64,000 nt of DNA from positions 124,001-188,000 of the forward strand of contig CAWFPR010000023.1 of the NCBI GenBank assembly GCA_963817635.1. Direction: 5' to 3'. The number at the start of each line of letters is the position of its first letter. The first letter of the stretch is position 1. Under the pieces are notes generated by a model. The model was not told the origin of the DNA. It saw only the letters and a program-made list of their open reading frames with translations, and did not search any database. The stretch comes from CAWFPR01 sp963817635. Lineage in GTDB: Bacteria > Acidobacteriota > Vicinamibacteria > Vicinamibacterales > 2-12-FULL-66-21. Of the stretch, positions 54,108 to 63,249 are shown one piece after another. Both the position numbers and the translations under genes were made by a program.

Positions 54108-54383
54108 GTGACGCTCCGAAAACAAATCCAGGATCTCCTGGCGGCACAACCGCGGTCCGTCTCGAGCCTCGCGCGCGAACTCGGGATCGACCGCGGCGAC
54201 ATGGCCGATCAGCTTGGCCACACCATCCGCTCGGCGCGCGCGTCGGGTTTCCGCATCGTGATCGTCCCGGCGCGCTGCAAGGCGTGCGGGTTCGTGTTCG
54301 CGGAAGACAGGCTCGCGAAGCCGACCCGGTGTCCCGAGTGCAGGGGTTCGCGATTGTTCGAAGCGCAGGTCGGACTGGAATAG
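54108..54383 (+). CDS. HTH protein with C-terminal zinc ribbon
   Basis: 91 residues. The N-terminal helix-turn-helix (LRKQIQDLLAAQPRSVSSLA, R-E-L-G-I-D-R-G-D-M) is followed by a strand and a zinc ribbon: C-K-A-C-G-F-V-F then C-P-E-C-R-G-S-R-L. This matches the small 'predicted transcriptional regulator' family COG3357, also common in archaea. No target is known. GTG 54108 is preferred over ATG 54105 from the promoter spacing. It is followed after 4 bp by another gene on the same strand, so they form an operon. Confidence 0.75.
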   Translation: MTLRKQIQDLLAAQPRSVSSLARELGIDRGDMADQLGHTIRSARASGFRIVIVPARCKACGFVFAEDRLAKPTRCPECRGSRLFEAQVGLE

Positions 54384-54387
54384 CCAG

Positions 54388-54798
54388 ATGGCAGCCACGT
54401 ACGAAGAGATGCTTGCGTTCGTCCTCGCGCAGCTTGCCGTCCCCGTCGGGCAGCACGACGAGCCGGACGGCGCGGTGGTCGTGACCAGCGGCGAGCCTGG
54501 CGACGTCATCGTCCGGCTGACGGACACGCAGGTGACCGTCGCCGAGTACTCGGTGGTCTGGCGCACGCCGGAAACGGCATCGGTGGAACCGATTGCGGTC
54601 GGGATGGTGATCTGGAGCGCGGTGTCCGCGGAGGCGGCGATGCGGGTCGTAAAGGGCCTCATCGCCGCGGCGCGCGAGGCGCGGCGCGCGAAGTTCCGTG
54701 TGTGCGGCCTCTGCGAACGCTCCACGCCCCCGGAGTGGATGCAGTCCGACGACATCTGCCAGGAGTGCGCCGAGCAGGACCCTGGCGTGGTGCACTGA
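54388..54798 (+). CDS. Uncharacterised protein with C-terminal zinc ribbon
   Basis: 136 residues. The first 100 residues form an alpha/beta domain (EMLAFVLAQLAVPVG; PGDVIVRLTDTQVTVAEYSV; MVIWSAVSAEAAMRVVKGLI) not recognised by motif. The tail holds V-C-G-L-C-E-R then I-C-Q-E-C-A-E, a four-Cys zinc knuckle. It starts 4 bp after the HTH-zinc ribbon gene and presumably works with it. No enzyme signature was found. Confidence 0.6.
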   Translation: MAATYEEMLAFVLAQLAVPVGQHDEPDGAVVVTSGEPGDVIVRLTDTQVTVAEYSVVWRTPETASVEPIAVGMVIWSAVSAEAAMRVVKGLIAAAREARRAKFRVCGLCERSTPPEWMQSDDICQECAEQDPGVVH

Positions 54799-54867
54799 CG
54801 CACGACGAGGGCAGGCCCTCGCGGTGGCCGGGAGGCCGAACGCGCCCGCGGTGAGCAGGCGCCCGGA

Positions 54868-56157
54868 CTATCGCTTCGGGTCGAGTGACGGGCGGCCGGG
54901 ACCGTCGCCGGGCGCGTCGGACGAAGCCATCGTCGGCAGCAGCTTGACCACCACCGCCGTTTCCTTGTTGGCGACGACGGAGACGGCCCAGGCCCAGGGC
55001 TGATGTCCGGGCATGTCGACGCGTACAACCCGGCTGCCCACGTTCAGCCTGGTGATGGACAAGGGCGTGCGTCCCCGAGGCAGTCCATCGACCGTCACGT
55101 CCGCCCCGCCGGGGTCCGACGTGACGATCAGCGAACCGAAGTACCCACGCGGCAGGGGCGCGGCGGCTGCCTGGACCGGTTTCGGCCTCGGGTCCCGCGT
55201 CGCAACAACGGAGGCAGGGGGACGGGGCGCGTCCGGCGTGGCGACGGCGGCCGGCACCTGCGCCTCGACATCGGACGCCGCGTCGGGACGAGCCTCGGGG
55301 TCCGCCCCGGACGTCGGCACGGGGGGTGCGGGAACGGCAGCGGCGAAGGCCGGCGCGACGGCCGGGGTGCCGGGCGCCTCGGCTGGCCAGCCGACGTACA
55401 CGACGGCGAGCAGAGCCGACAGCCCCAGCCCGGCCGTGACCAGGAACACCGGGCTGATGCCGGTCCGCGAAACCTTCGGCACCCGCACCACGACGCGCAT
55501 GGCATCCAGCCGGGCGGGACGTGGCGCGCGCCAGGACTCGGCGGCCACACGAGTCCGCCGACGGCTGCGATCCAGGAGATTGCGGGCGCGCCCGGACGCC
55601 TCGGCCGCCCGACGCTCCACCCACTCGGTTGCGCGCTCGGCGGCAATGAGGAGGGGCCCGAATCTTGGCGGCGGCGTACGGTCCTCGGGAGGCGCGTGGC
55701 CGGGGAGACTCTTCGACCGCGCGAAAACCTCCGCCACCATGGCTGTCAGGTCCAGGTTTGCCGGCGTCAAGGCCGCGGTCGGCGTGGGGGCCTCATAAAA
55801 GAGAGAGGTGGGCGGCTCTCCTTTGGCGGCCGCCCCGGCCGGGTCCCCGACGGTGATGCCGCGCGCGACTGGAACGGCCGGATCGTCCGCGGCGCCAGGC
55901 AGCCTGGGCCAGGTCACCGTGACGCGCAGCGTTGCCGTGTCCGCGTCGGCGGAGGCCTCGTCGAACGAGACGCTGGTCGGCGCCCCGGCGTCACGGGCAA
56001 AGCGGCTGCCCCGCGCGTCCCGGAGCCACTCGAGGAACGAGGCAGCGAACAGGGTCAGGACTCCGCGCTCGGCCGCCTGCATTTCAATGCGAAGGACCGA
56101 GCGGACGGGTTCGGCGCCGTCTGCGCCGCCGAGCGGCGCGTCTGGGAAGGTCGCCAT
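54868..56157 (-). CDS. PEGA-domain membrane protein
   Basis: 429 residues. A cytoplasmic N-terminal region of about 210 residues is unassigned (RIEMQAAERGVLTLFAASFL) and ends in a basic Arg-rich helix. One membrane helix follows (VFLVTAGLGLSALLAVVYVG, about 240), then a Pro/Ala-rich spacer and a C-terminal PEGA domain: S-L-I-V-T-S-D-P-G-G-A-D-V-T-V-D-G-L-P, then R-G-R-T-P-L-S-I-T-R-L, and V-V-R-V-D-M-P-G-H. PEGA domains are surface-exposed beta-folds common in Acidobacteriota and often attached to kinases or secretion proteins. No kinase gene is adjacent; the role is unknown. Confidence 0.7.
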   Translation of the reverse strand: MATFPDAPLGGADGAEPVRSVLRIEMQAAERGVLTLFAASFLEWLRDARGSRFARDAGAPTSVSFDEASADADTATLRVTVTWPRLPGAADDPAVPVARGITVGDPAGAAAKGEPPTSLFYEAPTPTAALTPANLDLTAMVAEVFARSKSLPGHAPPEDRTPPPRFGPLLIAAERATEWVERRAAEASGRARNLLDRSRRRTRVAAESWRAPRPARLDAMRVVVRVPKVSRTGISPVFLVTAGLGLSALLAVVYVGWPAEAPGTPAVAPAFAAAVPAPPVPTSGADPEARPDAASDVEAQVPAAVATPDAPRPPASVVATRDPRPKPVQAAAAPLPRGYFGSLIVTSDPGGADVTVDGLPRGRTPLSITRLNVGSRVVRVDMPGHQPWAWAVSVVANKETAVVVKLLPTMASSDAPGDGPGRPSLDPKR

Positions 56158-56498
56158 TTCGGCCTCCCGGGTGAAATCACCCGCTTCGAGTTACGAATTG
56201 CGGGCCGCGCTCGGTGAGCCGGCCATGAACACCCTCACGAACCCAAGGGGGACACGCTCGCACCGTTTCGGGTGGCCGGTCAAGCAAAAACGGGCATGAG
56301 CCCTACTGGCCAGCCCTGTTCCGGCACGCCCGCGCACATGGAGAACGCGTTGCTTAGCAATGATGCCGACACCCGGTAGACTCCATTTTGGCGAGAGAAA
56401 TCGCGAATAGCTCCGGAAAATGGCGCTATTGAAGGGACCTTTTGTCTGCCGGTCAAAGGAATAACCAATCTAGGACGACCAGGAGAACGGAAACTCCG
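56158..56498. other. Divergent intergenic region
   Basis: About 340 bp between the PEGA gene and the PEP-CTERM gene. It contains AT-richer DNA near 56330-56450 that may hold the PEP-CTERM promoter, but no clear -35/-10 pair was recognised. AGGAGA precedes the downstream start. Confidence 0.4.
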
Positions 56499-57149
56499 AT
56501 GCTGACGAGAATATCGGCCGTCGCCTTTGTTTTGCTCATCCCCATCCACGCGGCAGCCGCGACGATCCACTTCGAGCACGACGGCGGCGGCATCAGCTCG
56601 ATAGGGGCCGGTGGGTTCCAGCTGTTCACGGAGCTCGAGAGTCCGGACTGGGCCGTCCAGTTCGCGCTGGAGACCGGGCCCGCCCTGTCGGTGACGCCGG
56701 GCTCTTCGGGCGGCACTGACTACGCCTTTGCTGGCGGGCTGCTGACCTTGTTCGGGACTGGCGGGGCGCTCGCCGCCATTCCAGTCGCGCCGTTCACGAT
56801 TTCCCTGTCGGCCCCCGACCACTCCCCCATCTGGGACGCCCTGCCCCTGCCTGGACCTGTCGCCGAGATGAGCGGTCTGCTGTATCTCGTGCTCGGGCCC
56901 GGCACCCTGGACCCGGCCCTGGCGCATGCGCTGGGGGTGTCCACGCACACGCTCGGCGGCTCGCTGCAGTTCATCGTGGACGACTTCTACGGCACGTCGG
57001 CCGACGCGGTCCGGCAGGCGGTACCCAACTGGCTGGCGGGGGATATCGACCTCCGCGACCGTCAGGTGCCCGAGCCATCGATGCTGCTGCTGGCAGCGCT
57101 GGGCAGCGCGGGCGTGGCGGTACGCCGCCGGCTGTCGAGACGCGCGTAA
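56499..57149 (+). CDS. PEP-CTERM sorting-signal protein
   Basis: 216 residues. Signal peptide (ISAVAFVLLIPIHAAAA), an all-beta middle part without a known domain (TIHFEHDGGGISSIGAGGFQ; FTISLSAPDHSPIWDALPLP) and a C-terminal tripartite sorting signal: V-P-E-P-S, a hydrophobic helix (MLLLAALGSAGVAV) and a terminal R-R-R-L-S-R-R. PEP-CTERM proteins are cut by exosortase and attached to the cell surface or to exopolysaccharide. The exosortase gene is not in this window. ATG 56499 is chosen because AGGAGA precedes it and because the signal peptide then starts at once. Confidence 0.8.
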   Translation: MLTRISAVAFVLLIPIHAAAATIHFEHDGGGISSIGAGGFQLFTELESPDWAVQFALETGPALSVTPGSSGGTDYAFAGGLLTLFGTGGALAAIPVAPFTISLSAPDHSPIWDALPLPGPVAEMSGLLYLVLGPGTLDPALAHALGVSTHTLGGSLQFIVDDFYGTSADAVRQAVPNWLAGDIDLRDRQVPEPSMLLLAALGSAGVAVRRRLSRRA

Positions 57150-57246
57150 CACGGCCGGGGACAACGACGAGTTCGGCGGGCCGCTGGGCGCAATGTTCGA
57201 GCGTGCCGCCAACTCACACGAGACTGGAGACTGGACCGACCGGGCC

Positions 57247-57510
57247 ATGCCCGACACACCATTCGACAGCGTCGAGAGCGCTCAGGTCTACATCGCACTG
57301 CTGCGGGAAGCCGTCGACGAGGCGCGCGGCGACGTCGGCAACGACATCAACGCGGCGGCGGCCGAGAGCCGGACGCGCCACCTCCAGGCGCTGCGTCTCG
57401 TGGACCACAAGCTGACTCAGCTCGACGGGCACCTGCGCGGGTCGAGCCGGATCCTCAACAATTTGCGGATGCTGCGCCGCGTCCTCCTCGGTGAGGCCGC
57501 CGACGAGTAG
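57247..57510 (+). CDS. Small coiled-coil protein, unknown
   Basis: 87 residues from ATG 57247 (57193 would add 18). The sequence is strongly helical with heptad-like spacing (YIALLREAVDEARGDVGNDI; RTRHLQALRLVDHKLTQLDG; ILNNLRMLRRVLLGEAADE), suggesting a coiled coil or helical bundle. No DNA-binding or enzyme motif is seen. It follows the PEP-CTERM gene by about 100 bp on the same strand. Confidence 0.45.
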   Translation: MPDTPFDSVESAQVYIALLREAVDEARGDVGNDINAAAAESRTRHLQALRLVDHKLTQLDGHLRGSSRILNNLRMLRRVLLGEAADE

Positions 57511-57860
57511 CGCGCCGACAGCCCGGACACAACGTCATCAGGTCGTCGCCGGCCGCGGGCGACGCGGGACAGGGGCGCGGCCAGGCTGGGAAGCCGCAGA
57601 AGGCCGGGAAGTAGGGCGGGAGGCGGTGGTCGTGCGCCTCGAAGCTCGCGGCACTGATCACCGCCCTTGCGGCCGTGACCGGCATCAAGGCGAAGGGAAC
57701 CCGGCCTGTCGCACACACTCACCTGATGGGAGCGTCCCGGCTCGCCCTCCTGGCGCTGGTGATCATCATCGCTTCCCTGGTGTTCCGGGCACGCTCGGCC
57801 GGCTGACAGACGACGGGTTGACGCGCCACACCGAATCCGTGAGTTCGTTCAGGCCTGCGC
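57511..57860 (+). other. Intergenic with a possible short membrane-protein frame
   Basis: About 350 bp. One plus-strand frame near 57640-57806 gives a hydrophobic peptide (SKLAALITALAAVTGIKAKG, later ASRLALLALVIIIASLVF) without a convincing start or ribosome-binding site. It may be a small gene or the end of a lost one; not supported enough to call. Confidence 0.25.
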
Positions 57861-58131
57861 GATGACCACTCGTGGTGCCGTCACACCCGCGGGATCCGGA
57901 ATCGGTACGCGCGTCATGTCCAGCAGGCCACCGAGGTAGTTCCGGGTCTCGACCACAGCCGGCGAGACCGAGCGCCGCAAACAGCAACGTGACCACTATC
58001 AGCACCGCCGGGACTCGACCGGCCCACCGCTGGAGCCACGAGACGGGCGGCGTCAGGTACCAACGTGAAGAGGATGGCGAGCGCGAACGGCACGAGCACC
58101 GCCTGGGCAGCCTGTGGAGGTACACGGTCAT
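57861..58131 (-). pseudogene. AI-2E-type transporter, N-terminal remnant
   Basis: From ATG 58131 the minus strand encodes, through two frame changes, the start of an AI-2E/PerM family permease: A-V-L-V-P-F-A-L-A-I-L-F-T-L-V, L-T-P-P-V-S-W-L-Q-R-W-A-G-R-V-P-A, and VLIVVTLLFAALGLAG. The remaining about 250 residues are missing and the frame ends in unrelated codons. It is a truncated relic without function. Confidence 0.45.
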
Positions 58132-58308
58132 CAATGAGCGGGCACGCGCTCTGGCTGTCGCACCGCGATGACCGCCGCGCCGCGGCGCCTTGACGCCGGC
58201 TTCCGCTTCCGCCGGCACGGCTCGCCGAAAAGCCAGTTGATCGGCGTCTGACGAAGTCCGAGAATGAAGGTCGCCACGAAGGAGGGTTCTCGGTATGGAG
58301 GAGGACAG

Positions 58309-58881
58309 ATGAAGGCAAATGTCTGGGTGGGTCTGTGTGTCCTGGTGTTTGTGGGGTGCCTGGGGTTCGTCGCGGTGCGCGCCGACGACGATCCCGGCAA
58401 CGGGGACGAATCGAGGATCAAGGCCGGGCTGTCCTACGCTCACGATCAGGGCATCGACCTCGACCTCAAGCGCAGGAACCGGGCGCTGGTCGGTCTCGGC
58501 AGCTACCTGGTGAACAGCGTCGGCGGGTGCAACGACTGTCATACCGCGCCGCCGTTTTCGGCCGACCCGTACGCGTTCCTCGGCGCGCCGAAACAAATCA
58601 ACAACGCCTGCTATCTCGCGGGCGGCACTCCGTTCGGTCCGTTCGTCTCACGCGACATCACGCCGTGGGAGGATGGCAAGCCGGCGGGTCTCACGTTCGG
58701 GCAGTTCCGGCACGTGATGCGGACGGGCGAGGATCCGGACAACCCCGGACAGGTGCTTCAGGTCATGCCGTGGCCGGTCTATCAGTCCATGACGGATCGC
58801 GATCTGCAGGCGATCTACGCGTACCTGTCGGCGATCCCCGCGATCCCGGCGAACACCTGCGGCGTGCCCAGCGAACACTGA
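58309..58881 (+). CDS. Exported monohaem cytochrome c
   Basis: 190 residues with an N-terminal signal (VWVGLCVLVFVGCLGFVAVR). The haem motif C-N-D-C-H is at about residue 77 (YLVNSVGGCNDCHTAPPF), and the distal ligand Met probably lies in L-Q-V-M-P-W-P-V-Y. The middle includes N-N-A-C-Y-L-A-G-G-T-P-F-G-P-F-V-S-R-D-I-T-P, typical of cytochromes linked to periplasmic alcohol or sugar dehydrogenases. No dehydrogenase gene is in the window, so its electron donor is unknown. Strong GGAGGAGG upstream. An extra Cys near the C-terminus may form a disulfide. Confidence 0.8.
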   Translation: MKANVWVGLCVLVFVGCLGFVAVRADDDPGNGDESRIKAGLSYAHDQGIDLDLKRRNRALVGLGSYLVNSVGGCNDCHTAPPFSADPYAFLGAPKQINNACYLAGGTPFGPFVSRDITPWEDGKPAGLTFGQFRHVMRTGEDPDNPGQVLQVMPWPVYQSMTDRDLQAIYAYLSAIPAIPANTCGVPSEH

Positions 58882-58974
58882 CCCACCCGGACGGCGCGCC
58901 GGCGATGTGCTCAGCGCATCTCCGGCGCGCCTCACACGTTCGGCAACGATCGGCGGCGTGACTGACACACGACC

Positions 58975-59253
58975 ATGAACGACATCGTGCACTTCGAGGG
59001 CGACCCGGAAACCGACAGCGCGCGGCGGCACATGGAGCGCGTGCTGAAGGCGTCCGAACCAGCGCCGCGCTGGCCGTGGCTGGTGGCGGCGCTTGGCAGC
59101 GGCGGCGTCTGGCTGCTGTGGCGGCTGGGCCGCGCCGCGACCCGCACGACACAAACCGTTGATCCTCCTCCGGCCGCTGACGATCCCAACGCGACTCGCG
59201 CTGATCGAAGCCGCGCGGCGCCGACGCACCGGCCGCCAGACAACCAGAGATAG
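58975..59253 (+). CDS. Small protein with one membrane helix, unknown
   Basis: 92 residues: a polar N-terminus (MNDIVHFEGDPETDSARRHM), one probable membrane helix (WPWLVAALGSGGVWLLWRLG, about 33-52) and a Pro/Ala/Arg-rich tail of low complexity. No domain was recognised. It follows the cytochrome c gene by about 90 bp on the same strand. Codon pattern and composition allow a real gene, but evidence is weak. Confidence 0.35.
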   Translation: MNDIVHFEGDPETDSARRHMERVLKASEPAPRWPWLVAALGSGGVWLLWRLGRAATRTTQTVDPPPAADDPNATRADRSRAAPTHRPPDNQR

Positions 59254-59286
59254 CGCGACGATGACGAGGGATCGGATCGGAGTGGG

Positions 59287-59556
59287 TCAGGAACGCCGGT
59301 GCGTGCTGCTTGCCGCCGGCGTTGGCGCCGCATGCGTGTGTTCCGCGCGGCGCTGCGCCCGTTCCCGGCGCAGTTGTTCATTGAGCCGCTCGGACAACTC
59401 GCCGAAAAACGCGGCCGCGGCCCGCAACAGTCGATTCTGCTCGCGCAGTTGCTGAAGCTCCGTCTCTGCGGCGCGCAGCGCGCGACGACGCCTGGGCTCG
59501 CGATGGACTGCGCGCCCGGCATGGTACTTCGCCTGCCCGGTGGTCGATCTCGGCAT
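59287..59556 (-). CDS. Small coiled-coil protein, unknown
   Basis: 89 residues from ATG 59556. The central part has a clear heptad pattern (ETELQQLREQNRLLRAAAAF, then FGELSERLNEQLRRERAQRR), i.e. one parallel or antiparallel coiled coil, flanked by basic low-complexity ends. It resembles the short leucine-zipper-like proteins frequent in GC-rich genomes. The function is unknown and the call rests on the coiled coil alone. It converges with the gene at 58975. Confidence 0.4.
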   Translation of the reverse strand: MPRSTTGQAKYHAGRAVHREPRRRRALRAAETELQQLREQNRLLRAAAAFFGELSERLNEQLRRERAQRRAEHTHAAPTPAASSTHRRS

Positions 59557-60002
59557 GTGCTCAATTGAAGAGCAAGAGGGCTGCCGACAGGGGTCGTCGG
59601 ACCGAGGAGAGCTGTAAGTGCTTACCACGCAGCGCCTTTCGCCAGAACGCAGCGTGCCGCGCACACTACGATGAAATACGGTGATTTTGTGCCGTTTCGT
59701 CACAGGGAAACTGACGAAATCGTCGCAGCGCGCATTCGCGCCCCGTTCTTGCTGCCGCGATCGACGATTCGGGCCGTGTCCCGAATGGGAACGCAGTCAG
59801 CGCATTCCGTGATCCCGATTCCGTCGTATTTCCCGCGTGTGCATCCTTACAGCAGTTAACGACGGACCTTCCCCGACCGAACGGAGCCACGGACGACGGG
59901 CGCGGCGTCGCGCGCAATAACGAAACTGTCGGTGACGACCGGAATCGAGGCGACTGGAACGTCTCGTCACTGGCATGCCTGCCTGCACCGAGACGGCGGC
60001 GG
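59557..60002. other. Intergenic, no gene recognised
   Basis: About 445 bp. Several short open frames exist, none with protein-like features. AT content is higher around 59660-59860 than in the flanks, which may mark a promoter region for the gene at 59287-59556. No hairpin terminator or RNA was recognised. Confidence 0.4.
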
Positions 60003-61124
60003 TCAGAGTCCGGGCATCGGCATCACCCACAACGCCGGAACGAGGTGCAGGTTGCCGAACGCGAACCAGGGCCAGAACCGCGCTGGCTGATCCTCGCGGG
60101 CGAGCAGTCACGTTGAATCCGACCGTCAGGGGCAGCATCACGCGGGTGATCGCGCCGGTGGACGGGCTCCCAGAGCAGCGGATCCATGACGAGCAGCAGC
60201 AGCACGTAGCCGGCGCCGACGCGCCACCAGGCGACGTCGAGGCCGCGGATGCGTCGACGACATAGGTGGCCTGGACGACGAGGGGCAGGACGATCGAGAT
60301 CGAGCGGGACGACCGACGCCCATTGGCCGCCGGCGATCGCCGACGCTGCGCGCTGCGCCATCACCACGAGCGCCGTGCCCGGGAAACGACGCCTGATCGG
60401 CGCTCGCGAGAATCGTCGATCGATAGATCGATCGGAGATAGTCCTCCCACATCAGCAGCGGGAGCAGAGCCACCACGACGGCCGCCGCGAGCCGTCCCCA
60501 CCCGCGCCACGACGAAGGCACGCGCTGTGCCACCACGCCGAGGATGTTGGTCTCGCGCGCAAGGCCGTTCACGCCCGCAATCAACGCGGACGCCAGATAC
60601 CACTCCCGCTCGGCGAGCAACACCACGACTGCGGTCAGGACAAGGCTCGGACCGTCCAGGAGCGCGAATCGCACCGACCAGAGGAGGCCGTGGGAAAAGA
60701 GACACGCAGTCCAGAGCGCCAGCCCGCGCGGCGTGCGCGGCGGCACCCAGCGCGCCAGCAGCAGCGCGAGCAGCAGCCAGGCCGCGACGTTCTGCAGCGC
60801 GTAGGCCTCGATGATCCACGCTGGCCGTCCGAGACCGAGCAGGTACGCGGTCCAGCTGAAGAGAATCCGCCTCGCGCGGAACGGAGCGAGGTCCATGGCG
60901 CGATCGACGAGCGGATCGCGGACAAGCGGGTCCAGCGCACGCTGCGCGTAGAACTGACCGTCGTAGCTCGCCCACGCGGGATAGACGTAGTGCGGCAGCG
61001 CCTGCAGCGCCGGCGCCTCGTAGTCGTGTCCCTCCGGAAAACCGATGAGCGCCGTGAAGCCCAGACCCGGGTGGTAGAATCGCGCAACCGCGCCGAGAAA
61101 CAGCGCGCAGAGCGCCAGCGCCAT
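60003..61124 (-). CDS. Multi-span membrane protein of glycopolymer (GT-C-like) type (several frameshifts)
   Basis: About 370 residues joined across at least four frame changes between 60400 and 60060. The N-terminal part holds a membrane helix (MALALCALFLGAVARF), then a loop with H-D-Y-E-A-P and Y-D-G-Q-F-Y-A-Q, a motif of the AZOBR_p60025-type cell-surface glycopolymer proteins related to GT-C glycosyltransferases. About eight further helices follow (AAWLLLALLLARWVPP; LVLTAVVVLLAEREWYLASA). The C-terminal end reads FAFGNLHLVPALWVMPMPGL. The start could be ATG 61124 or 61217, the latter overlapping the lipoprotein gene on the other strand. Confidence 0.55.
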
Positions 61125-61677
61125 GCCCCGATACACGACGTGCGTCCTGCTGCTGATCCTCTCGGCGGGTTGCCGCCCGCCTGCCGACGCGGCGTCGATC
61201 TCCGTCGTGGACTTCATCAGGGAGTTCAGCCGCGCCGACGCGCGCCCCTCTGCTGCCTTTCAGATTACCGACCGCGACGGCCGGCCGTCGATCCTCGCGC
61301 CGGCGCCCGGTCGCATGACGTGGGCCCTGCCCCTCCCCCGACGCGGCCGGTTCGAGGCCGACGTCGCCGTCGTCGGCAACGTCCCCGTGCGATTCAGGGT
61401 TGGCGTGAGCGACGATCGCATCTACGAACAGCTGGCCAGCCTGCTGGTACAACCCGCCAGGGGCTGGACGCAGGTGTCGGTGGACCTGTCGCCGTACGCC
61501 GGGCGCAAGTGGAGCCTATTCTATCGTCCCGACGCGATTACGTGGCACGTCGTGCTGAGCACGGACGCGGTGGACGGAACGGCGGGAAGCGCCATCTGGG
61601 GATCGCCACAGGTGCTGACCGATCGAGCCGGCGCGATCGAATACGGGGCGCGCCGCCGGCGCCTCGCTCGGCGCTGA
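61123..61677 (+). CDS. Lipoprotein, unknown
   Basis: 184 residues. A short lipoprotein signal (CVLLLILSAGC, lipobox L-S-A-G-C) is followed by a beta-rich domain (RFEADVAVVGNVPVRFRVGV; VSVDLSPYAGRKWSLFYRPD; TWHVVLSTDAVDG) that resembles carbohydrate-binding or jelly-roll modules in which sugar-binding aromatic residues are exposed. No catalytic motif. The C-terminus ends in a basic tail. Its ATG shares the palindrome CATG with a possible start of the divergent membrane protein. Confidence 0.6.
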   Translation: MPRYTTCVLLLILSAGCRPPADAASISVVDFIREFSRADARPSAAFQITDRDGRPSILAPAPGRMTWALPLPRRGRFEADVAVVGNVPVRFRVGVSDDRIYEQLASLLVQPARGWTQVSVDLSPYAGRKWSLFYRPDAITWHVVLSTDAVDGTAGSAIWGSPQVLTDRAGAIEYGARRRRLARR

Positions 61678-61721
61678 CGGCCTGCGGCTCCGCCTCGACG
61701 GCGGGCGAGCAGACGACGAGA

Positions 61722-63182
61722 TCAGAACGTCACACGCACCCGATATTTGAGCACCGCGGTCCCGTCGGCCGCGACCGGCACCGTGAATTGCGACGCCCAC
61801 GCCGCCGTCTTCTTCCACTCGTGCGACGAGCGCAGCATCTCCCACGTGCCCCCGATCGGCTCGTTCACCTCGACCGTCACCGGCACCGTCTTGTGGTTGC
61901 GCAGCGTGATCTCGTACTCCAGCTCGTAGGTGGATGACCCGATCTTGCGGAAGTCCGTCTGGTTGCGCTCGCAGACGACGTCGAACGCATGGCCGATCAG
62001 GACTTTCAGCGTCTCGTCCTTCGGCGTGTGATCGATCCGATCCTCGCCGACGAACTGCAGGTTGCCCTTCGAGTCCGCCTGGTACACGCGCAGCGCGCCA
62101 GCGGGCATCGGCATCCCGAGGCCGCTCTTCTGATCGTTGCGGAACTGGTAGAGGACCTGGACGTTGTCCTTGATCGGCGCTCCCGGGTGCGACCCATTCC
62201 GGTAGGACCACGCCTGCCCATCGACGACGTACCGCTTGACGACGGGCACTCCGGTCGCCGACAGCATGCTCACCTGCTTCGTCTCGCTGTTGCTGATCGT
62301 CGTCCTGCGCCCGAGCGTATAGAGGTGATAGTCGGAGAAGGACTCCTGCGCCATCGGCGCCGCCGCGGCTTGCTTCGCGACCATCACGTCCCGCTCCATG
62401 GCGTTGCGGGCGTTTGACGCGATCCGGTTGAGATCGCCGGCAACGAGCTGCAGAGACGCATGGCGAAACGCGGTCCCGCTGTTGTTTGTCAGTGTCACCC
62501 AGCCATCCAGATCGGCCGCGGCATCGTCGCGCCCGACGGTGAGGACATAGTCGGCGTTCCACGACAGCTTGTGCGCGAGATACGTCGCCTCCACACGGTG
62601 GCGCGTGGTGCCGCTGTTGGCGAGCGTCCAGATCAGCGTCGGGTGCGTGTAGAGCGTGTCGGGCACCTCCGGGAAGCGGAGGTGGCTGGCGCCGATGCCG
62701 GTCACGATCTCCTGGCCGATGCGCCAGACCGGCCCGTTGTTGTAGCTGAGGAGACGTGCCTTCACCTCCTCTTCCGCCGTCGTGCCGTTCTCCGTCCGGG
62801 TGCGCACGAGCGTGACGTCGCGGCCGACATACTTGCGCAGCAGCCGGTCGGGATCGAGCAGGTCGTACTCGTAGTTCTGCTCGAGGACGTCCACGCGTCC
62901 GGGCTCAGTGAGCGATCGGAAGTGCACCGTCGCCGGATTGACGGTGGCGGCGATGTCCATGAACCGCAGGTCGAATTCGCCGGACGGCAACTGCACGTTG
63001 CGAACGTCGCGAACGAGTGCGATGTCGGAGTTGTAGACCGTGACCGCGAGATCGACCTGATCCTCCAGCGTGGACGACCGCGGACCGCTGTGCGGCTGGG
63101 CGGCCGCCCGGGGCGCGGACGGACGCGCGAATCCAACGATCCCGACGGCAAGCAACGCGGCGAGGCAGATACGTGCGCGCAT
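61722..63182 (-). CDS. DUF4139 domain protein, exported
   Basis: 486 residues with signal peptide (ICLAALLAVGIVGFARPSAP). The conserved DUF4139/mucoidy-inhibitor-like architecture is present: an N-terminal LAVTVYNSDIALVRDVRNVQ strand pair, a V-R-T-R-T-E-N-G region, LSWNADYVLTVG, D-G-W-V-T-L-T-N-N-S-G-T, and a C-terminal beta-sandwich (FRKIGSSTYELEYEITLRNH; VTVEVNEPIGGTWEML). The family is periplasmic or surface-attached and of unknown function, often next to genes for cell-envelope stress. The frame is intact. It lies between the lipoprotein and a partial BNR-repeat gene. Confidence 0.75.
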   Translation of the reverse strand: MRARICLAALLAVGIVGFARPSAPRAAAQPHSGPRSSTLEDQVDLAVTVYNSDIALVRDVRNVQLPSGEFDLRFMDIAATVNPATVHFRSLTEPGRVDVLEQNYEYDLLDPDRLLRKYVGRDVTLVRTRTENGTTAEEEVKARLLSYNNGPVWRIGQEIVTGIGASHLRFPEVPDTLYTHPTLIWTLANSGTTRHRVEATYLAHKLSWNADYVLTVGRDDAAADLDGWVTLTNNSGTAFRHASLQLVAGDLNRIASNARNAMERDVMVAKQAAAAPMAQESFSDYHLYTLGRRTTISNSETKQVSMLSATGVPVVKRYVVDGQAWSYRNGSHPGAPIKDNVQVLYQFRNDQKSGLGMPMPAGALRVYQADSKGNLQFVGEDRIDHTPKDETLKVLIGHAFDVVCERNQTDFRKIGSSTYELEYEITLRNHKTVPVTVEVNEPIGGTWEMLRSSHEWKKTAAWASQFTVPVAADGTAVLKYRVRVTF

Positions 63183-63249
63183 GACAGGCTCCTTTGCATG
63201 GGCATGGGGGCTCGGCGCCCTGCGCGCCGTTCGAATGCCCCGCCTGTCC

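Noticed and set aside
57914..58596. Minus-strand frames read as complete membrane proteins
   Set aside because: Only the N-terminal part of an AI-2E-type transporter is recognisable, split over frames; kept as a remnant only.
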